A stretch of 17,005 bases of DNA, from positions 1 to 17,005 of the forward strand of contig CBHTUB010000071.1 in NCBI GenBank assembly GCA_966095595.1. Reading direction: 5' to 3'. Below the pieces are notes generated by a model. It worked only from the letters and a program-made list of their open reading frames with translations. It was not told where the DNA came from and ran no database searches. Below, piece by piece: positions 7,664-15,042 of this stretch (positions are counted from its first letter, which is position 1; every line of letters begins with the position of its first letter). The translations under genes and the position numbers were made by a program. This DNA is from Chryseosolibacter sp966095595. Lineage in GTDB: Bacteria > Bacteroidota > Bacteroidia > Cytophagales > Cyclobacteriaceae.

Positions 7664-7673
7664 AACGGTTACA
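7664..7673 (-). promoter_or_regulatory. TGTAACCGTT box upstream of solute-binding protein
   Basis: The minus strand reads TGTAACCGTT, identical to the two boxes in front of the 801-aa permease. A related GTTAACC lies about a dozen bases further upstream (around 7683-7677). The box is 30 bp beyond the candidate -7 element, a reasonable activator position. A shared regulator is an inference. Confidence 0.35.
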
Positions 7674-7718
7674 TAAGGTTAACAATTGGTAAAGAAAAAT
7701 GAGCTTTCGACACTCCGT

Positions 7719-7775
7719 CAACCAATTCCCGAGGCGCACTGGCCCCCGGGCTGCGCCGGGGGATCACTGCTGACC
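7719..7775. repeat. Dispersed repeat C, copy 2, with GC hairpin
   Basis: Bases 7719-7745 are identical to 4172-4198. The following part contains an inverted repeat, CCCCCGG (7743-7749) and CCGGGGG (7756-7762), around a 6-nt loop, then ggatcactgctgacc, similar to the tails of the copies at 4207 and 14800. No T-run follows on either strand, so it is not a standard terminator. Confidence 0.72.
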
Positions 7776-7781
7776 CCACCT

Positions 7782-8081
7782 CTACTTCTTTCTCCCGGCC
7801 TTCGCCGACTTCCTCTTCACTGCCCTCTTTTTCTTCGCAGCTCTCTTCTTCGGTTTCTCCGGTGGTCCCATGTCCAATGGCAAAACGGGACCAAGGTGTT
7901 CTGTAGCATGTGTCGGCTTCGCGCTCAGCGCCCGCAGTCGTTTGAGCACTTCATCCCTGTGCCGGTCCGACAGCACCGAAGGATCCGCATTGCTTTTGGC
8001 TGTCCGTCTTTTCCTGACAGCTTTTTTCTTCGGCGCTCTTCTGGCCGATGCAGCTTTTGTTTTTGAAACTCTTTTTGCCAT
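7782..8081 (-). CDS. Lysine-rich histone H1-like protein, 99 aa
   Basis: The start chosen is ATG 8081, giving MAKRVSKTKAASARRAPKKK. The frame stays open further upstream to 8252, but that extension is hydrophobic and unlike the rest. The protein has two basic, Ala/Lys/Arg-rich tails (about 1-32 and 73-99, ending KRKSAKAGRKK) flanking a short more ordered centre (SDRHRDEVLKRLRALSAKPT and LGPVLPLDMGPPEKP). This composition resembles bacterial histone H1-like and AlgP-type nucleoid proteins, which bind DNA non-specifically through their tails. Binding and condensation of DNA is inferred from charge only. Low-complexity basic sequences also occur in ribosome-associated proteins. It stands alone, with repeat C just downstream. 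Confidence 0.7.
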   Translation of the reverse strand: MAKRVSKTKAASARRAPKKKAVRKRRTAKSNADPSVLSDRHRDEVLKRLRALSAKPTHATEHLGPVLPLDMGPPEKPKKRAAKKKRAVKRKSAKAGRKK

Positions 8082-8308
8082 AACAGTAGTAGTGCAAATT
8101 AGGAATTTCAGAAGACTGATTTCCGGCGCACATCTGCATTTCGTCAAGGCATCCGTACCGTTGATCAAAGATCCGCCAACGCCGATCCGCAACGCCAAAA
8201 CCCAAATGCCAACCCCCAACGGCCGAAAGACCAATCCATGCATAAAGCACAAAATTGCCCCTATAACTTATTGATTATATGATAAATACAAAATATTCTC
8301 CATTAAAT

Positions 8309-8355
8309 CTGCAATTACGAATAAAATATTGTAACTATATTTACTGCAATTACGA
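8309..8355 (+). promoter_or_regulatory. Direct repeats CTGCAATTACGA before padR-type gene
   Basis: CTGCAATTACGA occurs at 8309-8320 and again at 8344-8355, 35 bp apart. Between them TTGTAACTATATTTACTGCAA (8329-8349) is an imperfect dyad with TTG.A outer arms. The second copy ends 10 bp before the ATG of the PadR-like gene. PadR proteins commonly repress their own operon through such sites, so these are the natural operator candidates. Confidence 0.45.
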
Positions 8356-8365
8356 CGAATATCAC

Positions 8366-8704
8366 ATGAAGAAGACAAAACTCGGAGAGTTTGAAGAGCT
8401 GGTGTTGCTCACCGTGGCTGCACTCCAGGACGACGCGTACGGTGTGGAGATCAAACGCGAGCTTGAAGAACGGCTGAAAGAGAAGTTGAGTGTGGGCTCC
8501 ATCCAATCGGCGCTCAAGCGTATGGAAGAGAAGGGATTTCTCACTTCCCGGTTCGGGGAAGCTACGCAGAAGCGCGGCGGCAAACGGAAGCGCATCTATG
8601 CGGCAACGCCTTACGCACATCGTGTGCTCGCGGAGATGAAAGAGATCCGCGCAGGACTGTGGGACGCAATCCCGGCACTCGTACCTCAACTCAAGACCGT
8701 GTAA
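8366..8704 (+). CDS. PadR-family transcriptional regulator, 112 aa
   Basis: ATG 8366 gives MKKTKLGEFEELVLLTVAAL followed by QDDAYGVEIKRELEER, the standard PadR winged-helix start. The recognition helix region is SVGSIQSALKRMEEKGFLTS (about 49-68). The wing follows (GGKRKRIYAATPYAHRVL), then a short C-terminal helix used for dimerisation (LAEMKEIRAGLWDAI). At 112 residues it is a small PadR, the usual size for the Bacteroidota versions. It lies 31 bp before the prefix-domain permease on the same strand, a conserved pairing that indicates local regulation of the permease. The longer frame from 8279 was rejected because the upstream codons cover the direct-repeat region and do not look coding. 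Confidence 0.92.
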   Translation: MKKTKLGEFEELVLLTVAALQDDAYGVEIKRELEERLKEKLSVGSIQSALKRMEEKGFLTSRFGEATQKRGGKRKRIYAATPYAHRVLAEMKEIRAGLWDAIPALVPQLKTV

Positions 8705-8735
8705 GCGGTCACAACCTCAGGTAAAAACACTCCGC

Positions 8736-11357
8736 ATGAAACTTCCCCACAACGATAGCAACGAGCCCGCACCGCCACGGTGGCCACGAAAGCTCCTGCG
8801 CTTCTTCCTCAGGAGGGAATACCTCGAGGAGATAGAAGGCGACATGGAAGAGCTCTTTCACGAGAACGTCGAAGTGCATTCCCTGAAAAAAGCGAGGCGC
8901 ATCTACACGTGGGAAATGCTGAAGCTGTTCAGGCCCATCCTGCTCAGGAATCTCGAGATACTCCGTCAACTAAACCACTTGCCTATGTTCAGGAACTACT
9001 TCAAGGTATCGCTCCGCGGATTGATGAGGAACCCGCTGAACTCCTTCATCAACGTATTCGGATTGTCCGTCGCCATCGGGCTCTGCATCTTCGCCTATGC
9101 GTACACGCGCTGGACCATCAGCACCGATCAGTTCCATGTACATAAGGAAAACGTCCACCTGGTCACTTTCTTGGCCAACCGCGAGGGGACGCTTCAGCAG
9201 CATGGCAAAACGCCGGCTCCGCTCGGAGAAATGTTGGAGGATGATTTCGCGCAGATCAAAAAGGTGTGCCGTATCGAAGATCGGAACGTAGTGGTAAAAC
9301 GCGATGATAAGGTATTCCACGAGAAGGTCCGTTATGTAGACCCACAGTTCCTTGAGATGTTCACGTTCCCTTTGAAATGGGGCACCTCGTCCTCCCTCTC
9401 GGATATCAACAGCATCGTGCTCAGCGAAGACGCCGCCATCAAATACTTCGGCGATGAAAATCCCATCGGCAAAACGATCCTCGTCATTTACGCGAAGGAC
9501 AAGAGCAAAGCCTTCACCATCACCGGTGTGGCCGCCGGATTTCCGAAAGCACGGACCATCAGCTTCGACTTCCTCATCAACTTCGGGAACCTGAGAACAA
9601 CAGACCCTGCATTCAACTTCCACGACTGGAACACGCTCATCAACGCTACATTCGTCCAGGTTGAACCGGGAACAGACATCAGCGCCATAGAGAAGAAGAT
9701 GGACACCTACCGGAAACAGCAGAACGAAGCCGTGGGCGAAGACCGGGCGATCGCCTCGTTCGCGCTGGAACCGCTGAAAACACTGCACATCCGCTCCGAG
9801 GATATCCGCGACGACGTGTCGCGAAGCTCGAAGAACAATTATGTATCCATCATGTTCATGGCAGGCATCGCCGTGTTCATGCTGATCCTCGCATGCTTCA
9901 ACTACATCAACATCGGCATTGCCACGGCAGCGCGGAGATTGAAAGAGATCGGCGTCAGAAAATCCATTGGCGCCACCAGAAAGATCGTCATCGTGCAATT
10001 CCTGTCGGAGAACCTGGTGATCACATTCTTCGCCTTGCTCGTCGGGCTGGGCATCGGCTACACGTTCTTCATTCCAGGCTTCGAATACCTCTGGAACTTC
10101 GACATGGACTTCAGGCTCACCAACGGACAGATGTGGCTCTTTCTGCTCGGCGTGCTCATCGTTACCAGCGTGTCGTCGGGCATCTACCCTGCCCTGTATA
10201 TCTCGAGGTTTCAGGTGGTGAACATTCTGAAGGGCTCGGTCAAGTTCGGACAGCGAAATCCTGTAACAAAGATCTTCCTTTGCATCCAGCTGATATTGGC
10301 CTGCATCTTCATCACCTGTTCCGTGATGTTCACGCAAAACACCACCTACCTCACCAAACGCAGCTGGGGCTACGACCCGCATCAGACCATTTACGCGAAG
10401 GTGCCGGACGAAGCCTCGTTCCAGGAGCTGAACAACGCCATTTCGCAGAATCACAACGTCGTGTCAACTGCAGGCTCGACCCACCACGTCGGCAAAAGCC
10501 ACGAGGTGATTACCATCAGGTTTCCCGAGACGGAAATGGAAGTGGACCACCTCGCCGTCGACGCCCACTACCTCCGGACCATGGGCCTCCCGCTGGATGC
10601 CGGCAGGAACTTCGAAGACCAGGAAGGCGCGGACAAACGATCCGTGATCATCAACAAGACACTTGCTGAAAGCCGGCTCTGGGAAAACCCGATCGGACAG
10701 CAGCTCAGGATCGACTCGGTACAATATGAAGTGATCGGCGTCGTGGGAGAATTTCACAACTACCATTTCGGCAACCTCCTGAAGTCGATGGTCATCACGC
10801 TCGCCGACAAGCGCGACTACAAATACCTCACGTTAAAGGTCACGCAAGGTTCTCAGATCGAAACATACGAGGCCTTGCAGAAAAGCTGGGCCAAACTCTT
10901 TCCCGAGATCCCCTTCGAAGGCGGCCACCAGGAAGACGTGTGGGGACGATACTACCAGGACATCGGCATCTTCGACCTCGTCTGGAAAGTCTTTGCCTTC
11001 ATGGCCATCACCGTCGCTGCTCTCGGCTTGTACGGACTCGTTCGCCTGAACGTCGCGGGCCGCACCAAAGAGTTCAGCATCCGCAAAGTGCTCGGCGCAA
11101 AGCTCGGCAACATCGCTGCGAACGTTACCAACCAATACGTCGTACTGTTTTCCATAGCCCTGCTCGCCGGCGCGCCGCTGGGACACCTCTTCTCGAAATG
11201 GGTGATCACGTTCGCCTACAAGTACCACATGCCGATCACATTCTCCGGAGCAGTGATCGCCGCGTTTGTCCTGGTGGTTGTTCTGTTGTTCACCATTTCA
11301 ACGCAGATCCGTAAAGTGATGAAAGCCAATCCTGTTGACGGACTGAAAGTCGAATAA
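8736..11357 (+). CDS. Prefix-domain FtsX/MacB-type permease, 873 aa
   Basis: Residues 1-80 form the permease prefix domain: PPRWPRKLLRFFLRREYLEE, then IEGDMEELFHE, a basic then acidic amphipathic helical section. The MacB-type permease begins at MFRNYFKVSLRGLMRNPLNS (84-103), with its first helix at about 107-126. The first FtsX block carries LKEIGVRKSIGATRK near residues 399-413. The second carries KEFSIRKVLGAK near 777-788, and the protein ends MKANPVDGLKVE. Two long periplasmic domains separate the helices. It is cotranscribed with the PadR gene, 31 bp apart. In this family the prefix domain is found almost exclusively in PadR-linked copies and is thought to act in the cytoplasm. The ATPase partner is not encoded nearby and the transported substrate is unknown. 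Confidence 0.93.
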   Translation: MKLPHNDSNEPAPPRWPRKLLRFFLRREYLEEIEGDMEELFHENVEVHSLKKARRIYTWEMLKLFRPILLRNLEILRQLNHLPMFRNYFKVSLRGLMRNPLNSFINVFGLSVAIGLCIFAYAYTRWTISTDQFHVHKENVHLVTFLANREGTLQQHGKTPAPLGEMLEDDFAQIKKVCRIEDRNVVVKRDDKVFHEKVRYVDPQFLEMFTFPLKWGTSSSLSDINSIVLSEDAAIKYFGDENPIGKTILVIYAKDKSKAFTITGVAAGFPKARTISFDFLINFGNLRTTDPAFNFHDWNTLINATFVQVEPGTDISAIEKKMDTYRKQQNEAVGEDRAIASFALEPLKTLHIRSEDIRDDVSRSSKNNYVSIMFMAGIAVFMLILACFNYINIGIATAARRLKEIGVRKSIGATRKIVIVQFLSENLVITFFALLVGLGIGYTFFIPGFEYLWNFDMDFRLTNGQMWLFLLGVLIVTSVSSGIYPALYISRFQVVNILKGSVKFGQRNPVTKIFLCIQLILACIFITCSVMFTQNTTYLTKRSWGYDPHQTIYAKVPDEASFQELNNAISQNHNVVSTAGSTHHVGKSHEVITIRFPETEMEVDHLAVDAHYLRTMGLPLDAGRNFEDQEGADKRSVIINKTLAESRLWENPIGQQLRIDSVQYEVIGVVGEFHNYHFGNLLKSMVITLADKRDYKYLTLKVTQGSQIETYEALQKSWAKLFPEIPFEGGHQEDVWGRYYQDIGIFDLVWKVFAFMAITVAALGLYGLVRLNVAGRTKEFSIRKVLGAKLGNIAANVTNQYVVLFSIALLAGAPLGHLFSKWVITFAYKYHMPITFSGAVIAAFVLVVVLLFTISTQIRKVMKANPVDGLKVE

Positions 11358-11424
11358 TACTATTTACAGGTTCGCTCACCATGACATGCGCGGCAAGAGA
11401 GCAGCGGGCGTGCCCTCGTTTGCC

Positions 11425-11445
11425 CGCGCGCATGCACGCGCACAC
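11425..11445. other. Alternating pyrimidine-purine tract
   Basis: Twenty-one consecutive bases strictly alternate pyrimidine and purine (CGCGCGCATGCACGCG core), in the 233-bp gap after the permease. Such tracts can adopt Z-DNA under negative supercoiling. The surrounding gap is also G/C-rich. Confidence 0.5.
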
Positions 11446-11540
11446 TCGGTCAGGCTGTCGGTACTCGCCGGTCCGCGCGCAGACCACTTCGGGCTCAGAC
11501 ATATACCTCCATCCTTCACGCGGCGATACGTAACATCGTT

Positions 11541-11573
11541 CTTGTCGCACAGCCAAAATCTTTTTACATTGGC
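11541..11573 (+). promoter_or_regulatory. Promoter-like element for TIMP-like gene
   Basis: TTG at 11542-11544 and TACATTG at 11565-11571 are 20 bp apart, matching the Bacteroidota -33/-7 layout, and the ATG at 11591 is 19 bp further on. The whole element resembles 15598-15629: both share CTTGTC at the start and CCAAAATCTTTTTA in the middle, and both end in TTGG. Confidence 0.5.
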
Positions 11574-11590
11574 GACCATTTTCAGAATCG

Positions 11591-12049
11591 ATGAGGCTTT
11601 ATTTTCTTGTATTGTTTTTTATTTCCGGCACTTCAACCCTGTTGGCTTGCGACTGCGACGAACGCCCCACGTTTGAGGCGGGCTTTAAGAACTCCGACGT
11701 CATCTTCAGCGCAGAGGTGATCTCGATCAGGCCACATAACGTGGTAAAGACCTCGAATGTAGAAACCTACAGCGAGTTGATCGTCGAGTTCAAAATAACC
11801 GCGATGTACAAAGGGAAAGCCGCAAAAAGAATAGAAGTGATCACCGCCGTTGCCGTTGTCACCTGCGGTTACCCCTTCGAGGAAGGAAAACGTTATCTTG
11901 TCTATGGCAACAGTGAGAATGGCGGGATCAACGTATCCTATTGTTCCAGAACAAGTGAGATCGGCAGCGCAAAAGACGACATCAAAAAATTGAAGCTGGC
12001 AGCAAAAAGGCATTGGCAAAAGACGACAGCGCCTGTATCCCATCCATGA
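11591..12049 (+). CDS. TIMP/NTR-like secreted protein, 152 aa
   Basis: The signal sequence MRLYFLVLFFISGTSTLLA is followed directly by CDC (Cys20, Cys22), then DERPTFEAGFKNSDVIFSAE. This is the pattern of bacterial tissue-inhibitor-of-metalloproteinase/netrin (NTR) domains: CxC at the mature N-terminus, an ADVVFxGxV-like strand, a VxxxYKG strand region (FKITAMYKGKAAKRIEV) and later cysteines (Cys92 in TCGYPF, Cys118 in SYCSRT). Four cysteines could make two disulfides of an OB-fold barrel. The site LLAC also fits a lipobox, so the protein may be lipidated rather than freely secreted. Known for animal TIMPs: the free N-terminal Cys chelates the metalloprotease zinc. That activity has not been established for bacterial relatives. 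A promoter-like element lies just upstream. Confidence 0.72.
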   Translation: MRLYFLVLFFISGTSTLLACDCDERPTFEAGFKNSDVIFSAEVISIRPHNVVKTSNVETYSELIVEFKITAMYKGKAAKRIEVITAVAVVTCGYPFEEGKRYLVYGNSENGGINVSYCSRTSEIGSAKDDIKKLKLAAKRHWQKTTAPVSHP

Positions 12050-12193
12050 TAAAATTCACATTTCTAATTTCATGAAAGTTGCTACCCAAGGTCAGGCGGA
12101 ATACTGAGCAGGGTAAGTGCGAAAGAGAGCAGCGAGCGAAGTATCCGGCGAGACGTATTGGCGGCGGTCGGAGTTACTGTCAAGAGGTAAATT

Positions 12194-12266
12194 GAAATTT
12201 AGGACACAGAGATGACAGAGGAAATGCATCCTGGCAACCGTCTGGGCACGGGTAAGCCTGGCATGG
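12194..12266 (+). repeat. Dispersed repeat A, copy 1
   Basis: About 73 bp here align to 14899-14972 with few differences. The longest shared runs are gaggaaatgcatc and gtctgggcacgggtaag. The start carries the aggacacaga motif. A weaker, inverted relative occurs at 541-575. It is non-coding. Confidence 0.75.
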
Positions 12267-12299
12267 CATATGCAGCAAGAGAGCATCCCAGACTAACCG

Positions 12300-12342
12300 G
12301 ATCTCCGACGGCCAGGCCTGCCGATCTGTATAGACGGAGATC
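12300..12342. repeat. Inverted repeat with 27-nt loop
   Basis: GATCTCCG at 12300-12307 pairs with CGGAGATC at 12335-12342. The loop contains ggccaggcc. No T-run follows, so it is not called a terminator. It is roughly 120 bp before the next start codon. Confidence 0.45.
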
Positions 12343-12465
12343 TGGATAGGCGTTACAGTTGTGATGCTAATTATCAGAGCGCGGGTAGAATCCATCACAC
12401 GTAGCGTCCTGCTCGCCTTCTCCCATACCTCATTTGAAACATTTCCCATATATTGTCAGCCCATT

Positions 12466-13107
12466 ATGAAACGCCTTATCGTTCTCTTTCTCTTCCTCGC
12501 AGTCAGGGCGCATGCACAGGATTGGGTTGAGTACTATCACGACAGCACTTTAATTGTCACCATGCCCTATTATCATTATCCGCGGATGGAGAACGGACTA
12601 CTGATGTCATCCGCGAGAATTGAAGATGGAGTGATTGTCGTCGGTCGTCTCAAGGACAGCCCTAAAACACCCTTTATTGTTCGCGACACTGCCGAACTCA
12701 AGAATGCGTATGCAGCCTACCGTGACGGATTGCTCAAGTCCCAGGGAGAACTGGTAAAATCAGAGATCATCAAAAAGGATGGCCTGAAATGGTTGTATTT
12801 TGTTGCCCGCGGTCCCGTGAACGGTGTTGACCAGATAACCTATAATCTGGCAATATTTATCAACGACGGTGTCTATAGCCTGACTTTCTTTGAAATGGGT
12901 CCACCTACCCCTAAAAAATTACAGGCCCGGAAGAAGATCTTTTCATCCGCGAGAATTGCGCCAGGGGTTTCACGCATTCAGGTTTCTACACGTTTCCAGC
13001 CCGTACCATGGCCATTTAAGTTTTTTACCCCGACCATGGCGCTGGCACTCGGCGTCGGCTTCTGCACATTGCTGGTATTTCTCTTTATCAGGATTAAAAA
13101 GAAGTGA
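12466..13107 (+). CDS. Exported protein with C-terminal helix, 213 aa
   Basis: ATG 12466 is selected because it opens a clean signal peptide, MKRLIVLFLFLAVRAHA, with AHA before QDW as the cleavage site. The earlier in-frame start at 12361 would bury this signal. The mature domain (about 18-180) mixes strands and helices (TLIVTMPYYHYPR, DGVIVVGRLKD, LKWLYFVARGPV, YNLAIFINDGVYSLTFFEMG) and superficially resembles PsbP/DcrB-like folds of envelope proteins; this is a weak impression. Residues 187-210 form a hydrophobic helix followed by RIKKK, so the protein is anchored in the inner membrane with a basic cytoplasmic end. No family is recognised. It is followed 96 bp later by another membrane protein on the same strand. 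Confidence 0.78.
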   Translation: MKRLIVLFLFLAVRAHAQDWVEYYHDSTLIVTMPYYHYPRMENGLLMSSARIEDGVIVVGRLKDSPKTPFIVRDTAELKNAYAAYRDGLLKSQGELVKSEIIKKDGLKWLYFVARGPVNGVDQITYNLAIFINDGVYSLTFFEMGPPTPKKLQARKKIFSSARIAPGVSRIQVSTRFQPVPWPFKFFTPTMALALGVGFCTLLVFLFIRIKKK

Positions 13108-13149
13108 TCTCTCTCGCACCAATCACGTGCACCGCATATCAACTTCCAT

Positions 13150-13157
13150 TAAATTTG
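13150..13157 (+). promoter_or_regulatory. Candidate -7 box TAAATTTG
   Basis: TAAATTTG fits TAnnTTTG exactly and lies 46 bp before the GTG at 13204. No TTG is found at the expected -33 distance (about 13127), so support is partial. The same bases include the upstream in-frame stop (TAA 13150-13152) of the following gene. Confidence 0.42.
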
Positions 13158-13203
13158 CAGGGACACAATACGAATCCTAAGCCTATTACCAAACAGTCCA
13201 ATC

Positions 13204-13716
13204 GTGGAAGAATTCCGAACCAGCATTTTTGAGAAGACAAGAGAGAAAAGCACAAAACGCCTGATATACAATTTTTCAATCTTTGGCGCCGTCGCCGTTG
13301 TTTGGATCTTGTACTTTATAGGATTTCCATTGCCTGGGTTCAAACTGTCGCTGATCTTTTCCTTTGCGTTGCTGAGCTGGAAGCTTTATGAGGATAAGTA
13401 CATGGGCATAACGGCCTATGGTGTGCGTAAAGATAACCTCATCATCGGAGAGCAGTACCTGGTCATCCGCGATGTGAAGATCCCTTATTCTGATCTTACC
13501 AATCTGGTGATCTATGTGGAAGAGTATTTAGGGATGCCACGGGAATTTTTTGGTATTCATCATGGTGGAAATAACAAAATTGAATTTGAACATAACGGCC
13601 GATTTGTCTCCATCAATTATGTGATCAAGAATAAGCAGGACTATGATAAAGTCAGTCTGCTGGTTGACCGGATAGAAAAGAATCCGGATCTGAAGAAATA
13701 CCTGCGCGAGCTTTAG
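13204..13716 (+). CDS. Two-helix protein with PH-like tail, 170 aa
   Basis: The start is GTG 13204: the in-frame stop TAA at 13150 leaves no ATG before it. Residues 1-22 are basic and soluble. Two hydrophobic segments at about 23-41 (FSIFGAVAVVWILYFIG) and 46-62 form a hairpin. The remainder (70-170) looks like a bacterial PH-like domain: ITAYGVRKDNLIIGE, YLVIRDVKIPYSDLTNLVIY, NKIEFEHNGRFVSINYVIK, with a final amphipathic helix DKVSLLVDRIEKNPDLKKYL. Such proteins are common membrane proteins in Bacteroidota with unknown roles. No gene-specific function can be assigned. The candidate -7 box TAAATTTG lies 46 bp upstream. Confidence 0.78.
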   Translation: MEEFRTSIFEKTREKSTKRLIYNFSIFGAVAVVWILYFIGFPLPGFKLSLIFSFALLSWKLYEDKYMGITAYGVRKDNLIIGEQYLVIRDVKIPYSDLTNLVIYVEEYLGMPREFFGIHHGGNNKIEFEHNGRFVSINYVIKNKQDYDKVSLLVDRIEKNPDLKKYLREL

Positions 13717-13775
13717 CAGTCAGATAAACCGATAAGAAGGTTTGTTATGCAACATCTTGCACGTCAAAATGTATT

Positions 13776-14714
13776 ATGAAGATGAGATCACGTAGATGTT
13801 TGACGGCTTTCTGTCTCCTGCTCCTCACAAATAGAGCGTATTGCTGTATCAACGAGTACCGCACGCTTTTAAGTGGCGAAGTCGTCTATGCCGAGGCTGT
13901 AGACAAGGCGCCAGGACCGCGATTTAATTCCGAAGATCATTCCGGCCTGCTAAAGAAACTCCACGAGGCAGACAGTATTTACAGGCTAACGGGAAAACTC
14001 GAGGACTATTCTGACCTTGGCGCAATGTTCCTCTACACGGGACAATACCTCCAGGCGAAAAAGATATTCCTGGAAATCGAGCGCAATGCTCCGGGCCTCT
14101 ACCAGACTGCCGCGAACCTTGGAACAACTTACGAATTGCTTGGACGTAACGATTCTGCTCTTTACTGGATCAGAAAAGCAGTGGAAATAAATCCCGGCTC
14201 CCACAGGGGCTCCGAATGGATCCATGTAAAAATATTGGAAGCCAAAATAAAAGCTAATGGCAGTGAAAATTATCTGTGGACGCACAGTATTCTTGGGTTG
14301 AATTTTGGTGACGACAAGGCTCCGGAAAACAAAAACAACATTGATCTGTACAGTTTACGAGATCACCTCTACGAGCAGCTCGAAGAACGTATGTTTTTCA
14401 TCAAACCAAAAGACCCCGTCGTAGCCCAGCTCCTGTTCGACCTTGGGAATGTTATGGCAATAACAGAGGACGTAAAAAGCGGACTGCAGATCTACGAGGC
14501 TGCCAAAGAATATGGTTATTCCTCTCACCTGCTGAGCATCAGGGAATCCTATTTTAACAGCTTGCAATCCAAAGCCGACCTCCGGGGCAAAATCGAAGAA
14601 ACAGCAAAAGACAATCCCCTTCTCACATTACTCATCCTCGCAGTCTTCGGCGTCGGTTTTATAGCCGGATTAATGTTCCTGGTCAGGCGATTTAGAAAAA
14701 GGCAAACTTTATAA
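13776..14714 (+). CDS. TPR-repeat protein, exported and membrane-anchored, 312 aa
   Basis: MKMRSRRCLTAFCLLLLTNR opens a signal peptide, followed by AYCCINEYRTLLSGE; the Cys-Asn-Glu-Tyr start resembles other exported TPR proteins of this phylum. Two tetratricopeptide repeats are visible at about 77-110 (YSDLGAMFLYTGQYLQAKKI) and 111-144 (AANLGTTYELLGRNDSALYW, ending INPGS). A third, weaker one at about 214-247 has LLFDLGNVMAITEDVKSGLQ. Residues 282-303 (PLLTLLILAVFGVGFIAGLM) form a single helix followed by RRFRKRQTL, so the TPR domain faces the periplasm. TPR domains scaffold protein-protein contacts; the partner is unknown. ATG 13782 is a possible second start. It is the last of four same-strand envelope genes in this region. 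Confidence 0.83.
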   Translation: MKMRSRRCLTAFCLLLLTNRAYCCINEYRTLLSGEVVYAEAVDKAPGPRFNSEDHSGLLKKLHEADSIYRLTGKLEDYSDLGAMFLYTGQYLQAKKIFLEIERNAPGLYQTAANLGTTYELLGRNDSALYWIRKAVEINPGSHRGSEWIHVKILEAKIKANGSENYLWTHSILGLNFGDDKAPENKNNIDLYSLRDHLYEQLEERMFFIKPKDPVVAQLLFDLGNVMAITEDVKSGLQIYEAAKEYGYSSHLLSIRESYFNSLQSKADLRGKIEETAKDNPLLTLLILAVFGVGFIAGLMFLVRRFRKRQTL

Positions 14715-14798
14715 ACATCCTTCACGAGCCCCTGAACATGCGCGTCCGGGAACAGTAAGTTACCCCTGTTGCCAATCAAATCTACATATGCGTGGACG

Positions 14799-14822
14799 CT
14801 GCGCCGAGGGATCGCAGTCTGA
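14799..14822. repeat. Dispersed repeat C, partial copy 3
   Basis: ctgcgccgagggatcgcagt followed by ctga matches the 3' part of the repeat copies near 4207-4225 and 7751-7775. The 27-bp core shared by the first two copies is missing here. Confidence 0.55.
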
Positions 14823-14898
14823 ATAACATACGAACTCGAAACTTACGGCTTACGGCTGGTGTCGGTGTAGACCAAGGCTTGCCATCAAAACGTGAATT

Positions 14899-14972
14899 CA
14901 AATCCAGGACACAGAAATCACGGAGGAAATGCATCATGGCAACTGTCTGGGCACGGGTAAGGCCTGAGCATG
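14899..14972 (+). repeat. Dispersed repeat A, copy 2
   Basis: This copy aligns to 12194-12266 across its full length with one single-base gap and a handful of substitutions. It is in the same orientation as copy 1. Both copies lie in gaps around the envelope gene cluster. Confidence 0.75.
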
Positions 14973-15042
14973 GTCTGCCCGGGGAACAGCAGGATCTTCG
15001 CCAACCGAAGCCCGCGCGTGGGCGTGCCTTCAGTTAGTGTTG

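Larger units (their letters stand above)
12050..12465. other. Intergenic region with repeat A and hairpin
   Basis: This 416-bp gap contains no convincing gene. It contains repeat A copy 1 (12194-12266), a G/C-rich stretch at 12110-12170 with gagagcagcgagcg similar to 11396-11410, and an inverted repeat listed separately. The in-frame upstream extension of the next gene to 12361 crosses this repeat material and was not accepted as coding. Confidence 0.55.
14715..15042. other. Intergenic region with repeats C and A
   Basis: This 328-bp gap lies between a plus-strand and a minus-strand gene. It carries a repeat C fragment at 14799-14822 and repeat A copy 2 at 14899-14972. An 81-codon plus-strand frame (14792-15037) is built mostly from these repeats and was not called. 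No terminator hairpin is visible for either gene. Confidence 0.55.

Noticed and set aside
7743..7762. G/C-rich hairpin as terminator of the H1-like gene
   Set aside because: No T-run follows on either strand, and it falls in the variable part of a dispersed repeat.
8970..10454. 494-codon minus-strand open frame
   Set aside because: It lies wholly inside the 873-aa permease gene opposite strongly family-like coding sequence, and its translation is low-complexity and His/Glu/Val-rich, as expected for an antisense shadow in G/C-rich DNA.
11386..11676. 96-codon plus-strand ORF
   Set aside because: It runs through the G/C-rich gap and overlaps the TIMP-like gene out of frame; the translation is Arg/His-rich without motifs.
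12361..12465. Upstream in-frame extension of the 213-aa exported protein
   Set aside because: Using ATG 12361 would place 35 residues before a well-formed signal peptide; ATG 12466 gives the natural N-terminus.
13726..13743. AAACC/GGTTT hairpin as terminator between two genes
   Set aside because: The stem is only 5 bp, A/T-rich, and not followed by a T-run.
14792..15037. 81-codon plus-strand ORF
   Set aside because: It is built from repeat C and repeat A sequence. The translation is basic and unstructured, and the matching repeat at 12194 is not open in the same way.
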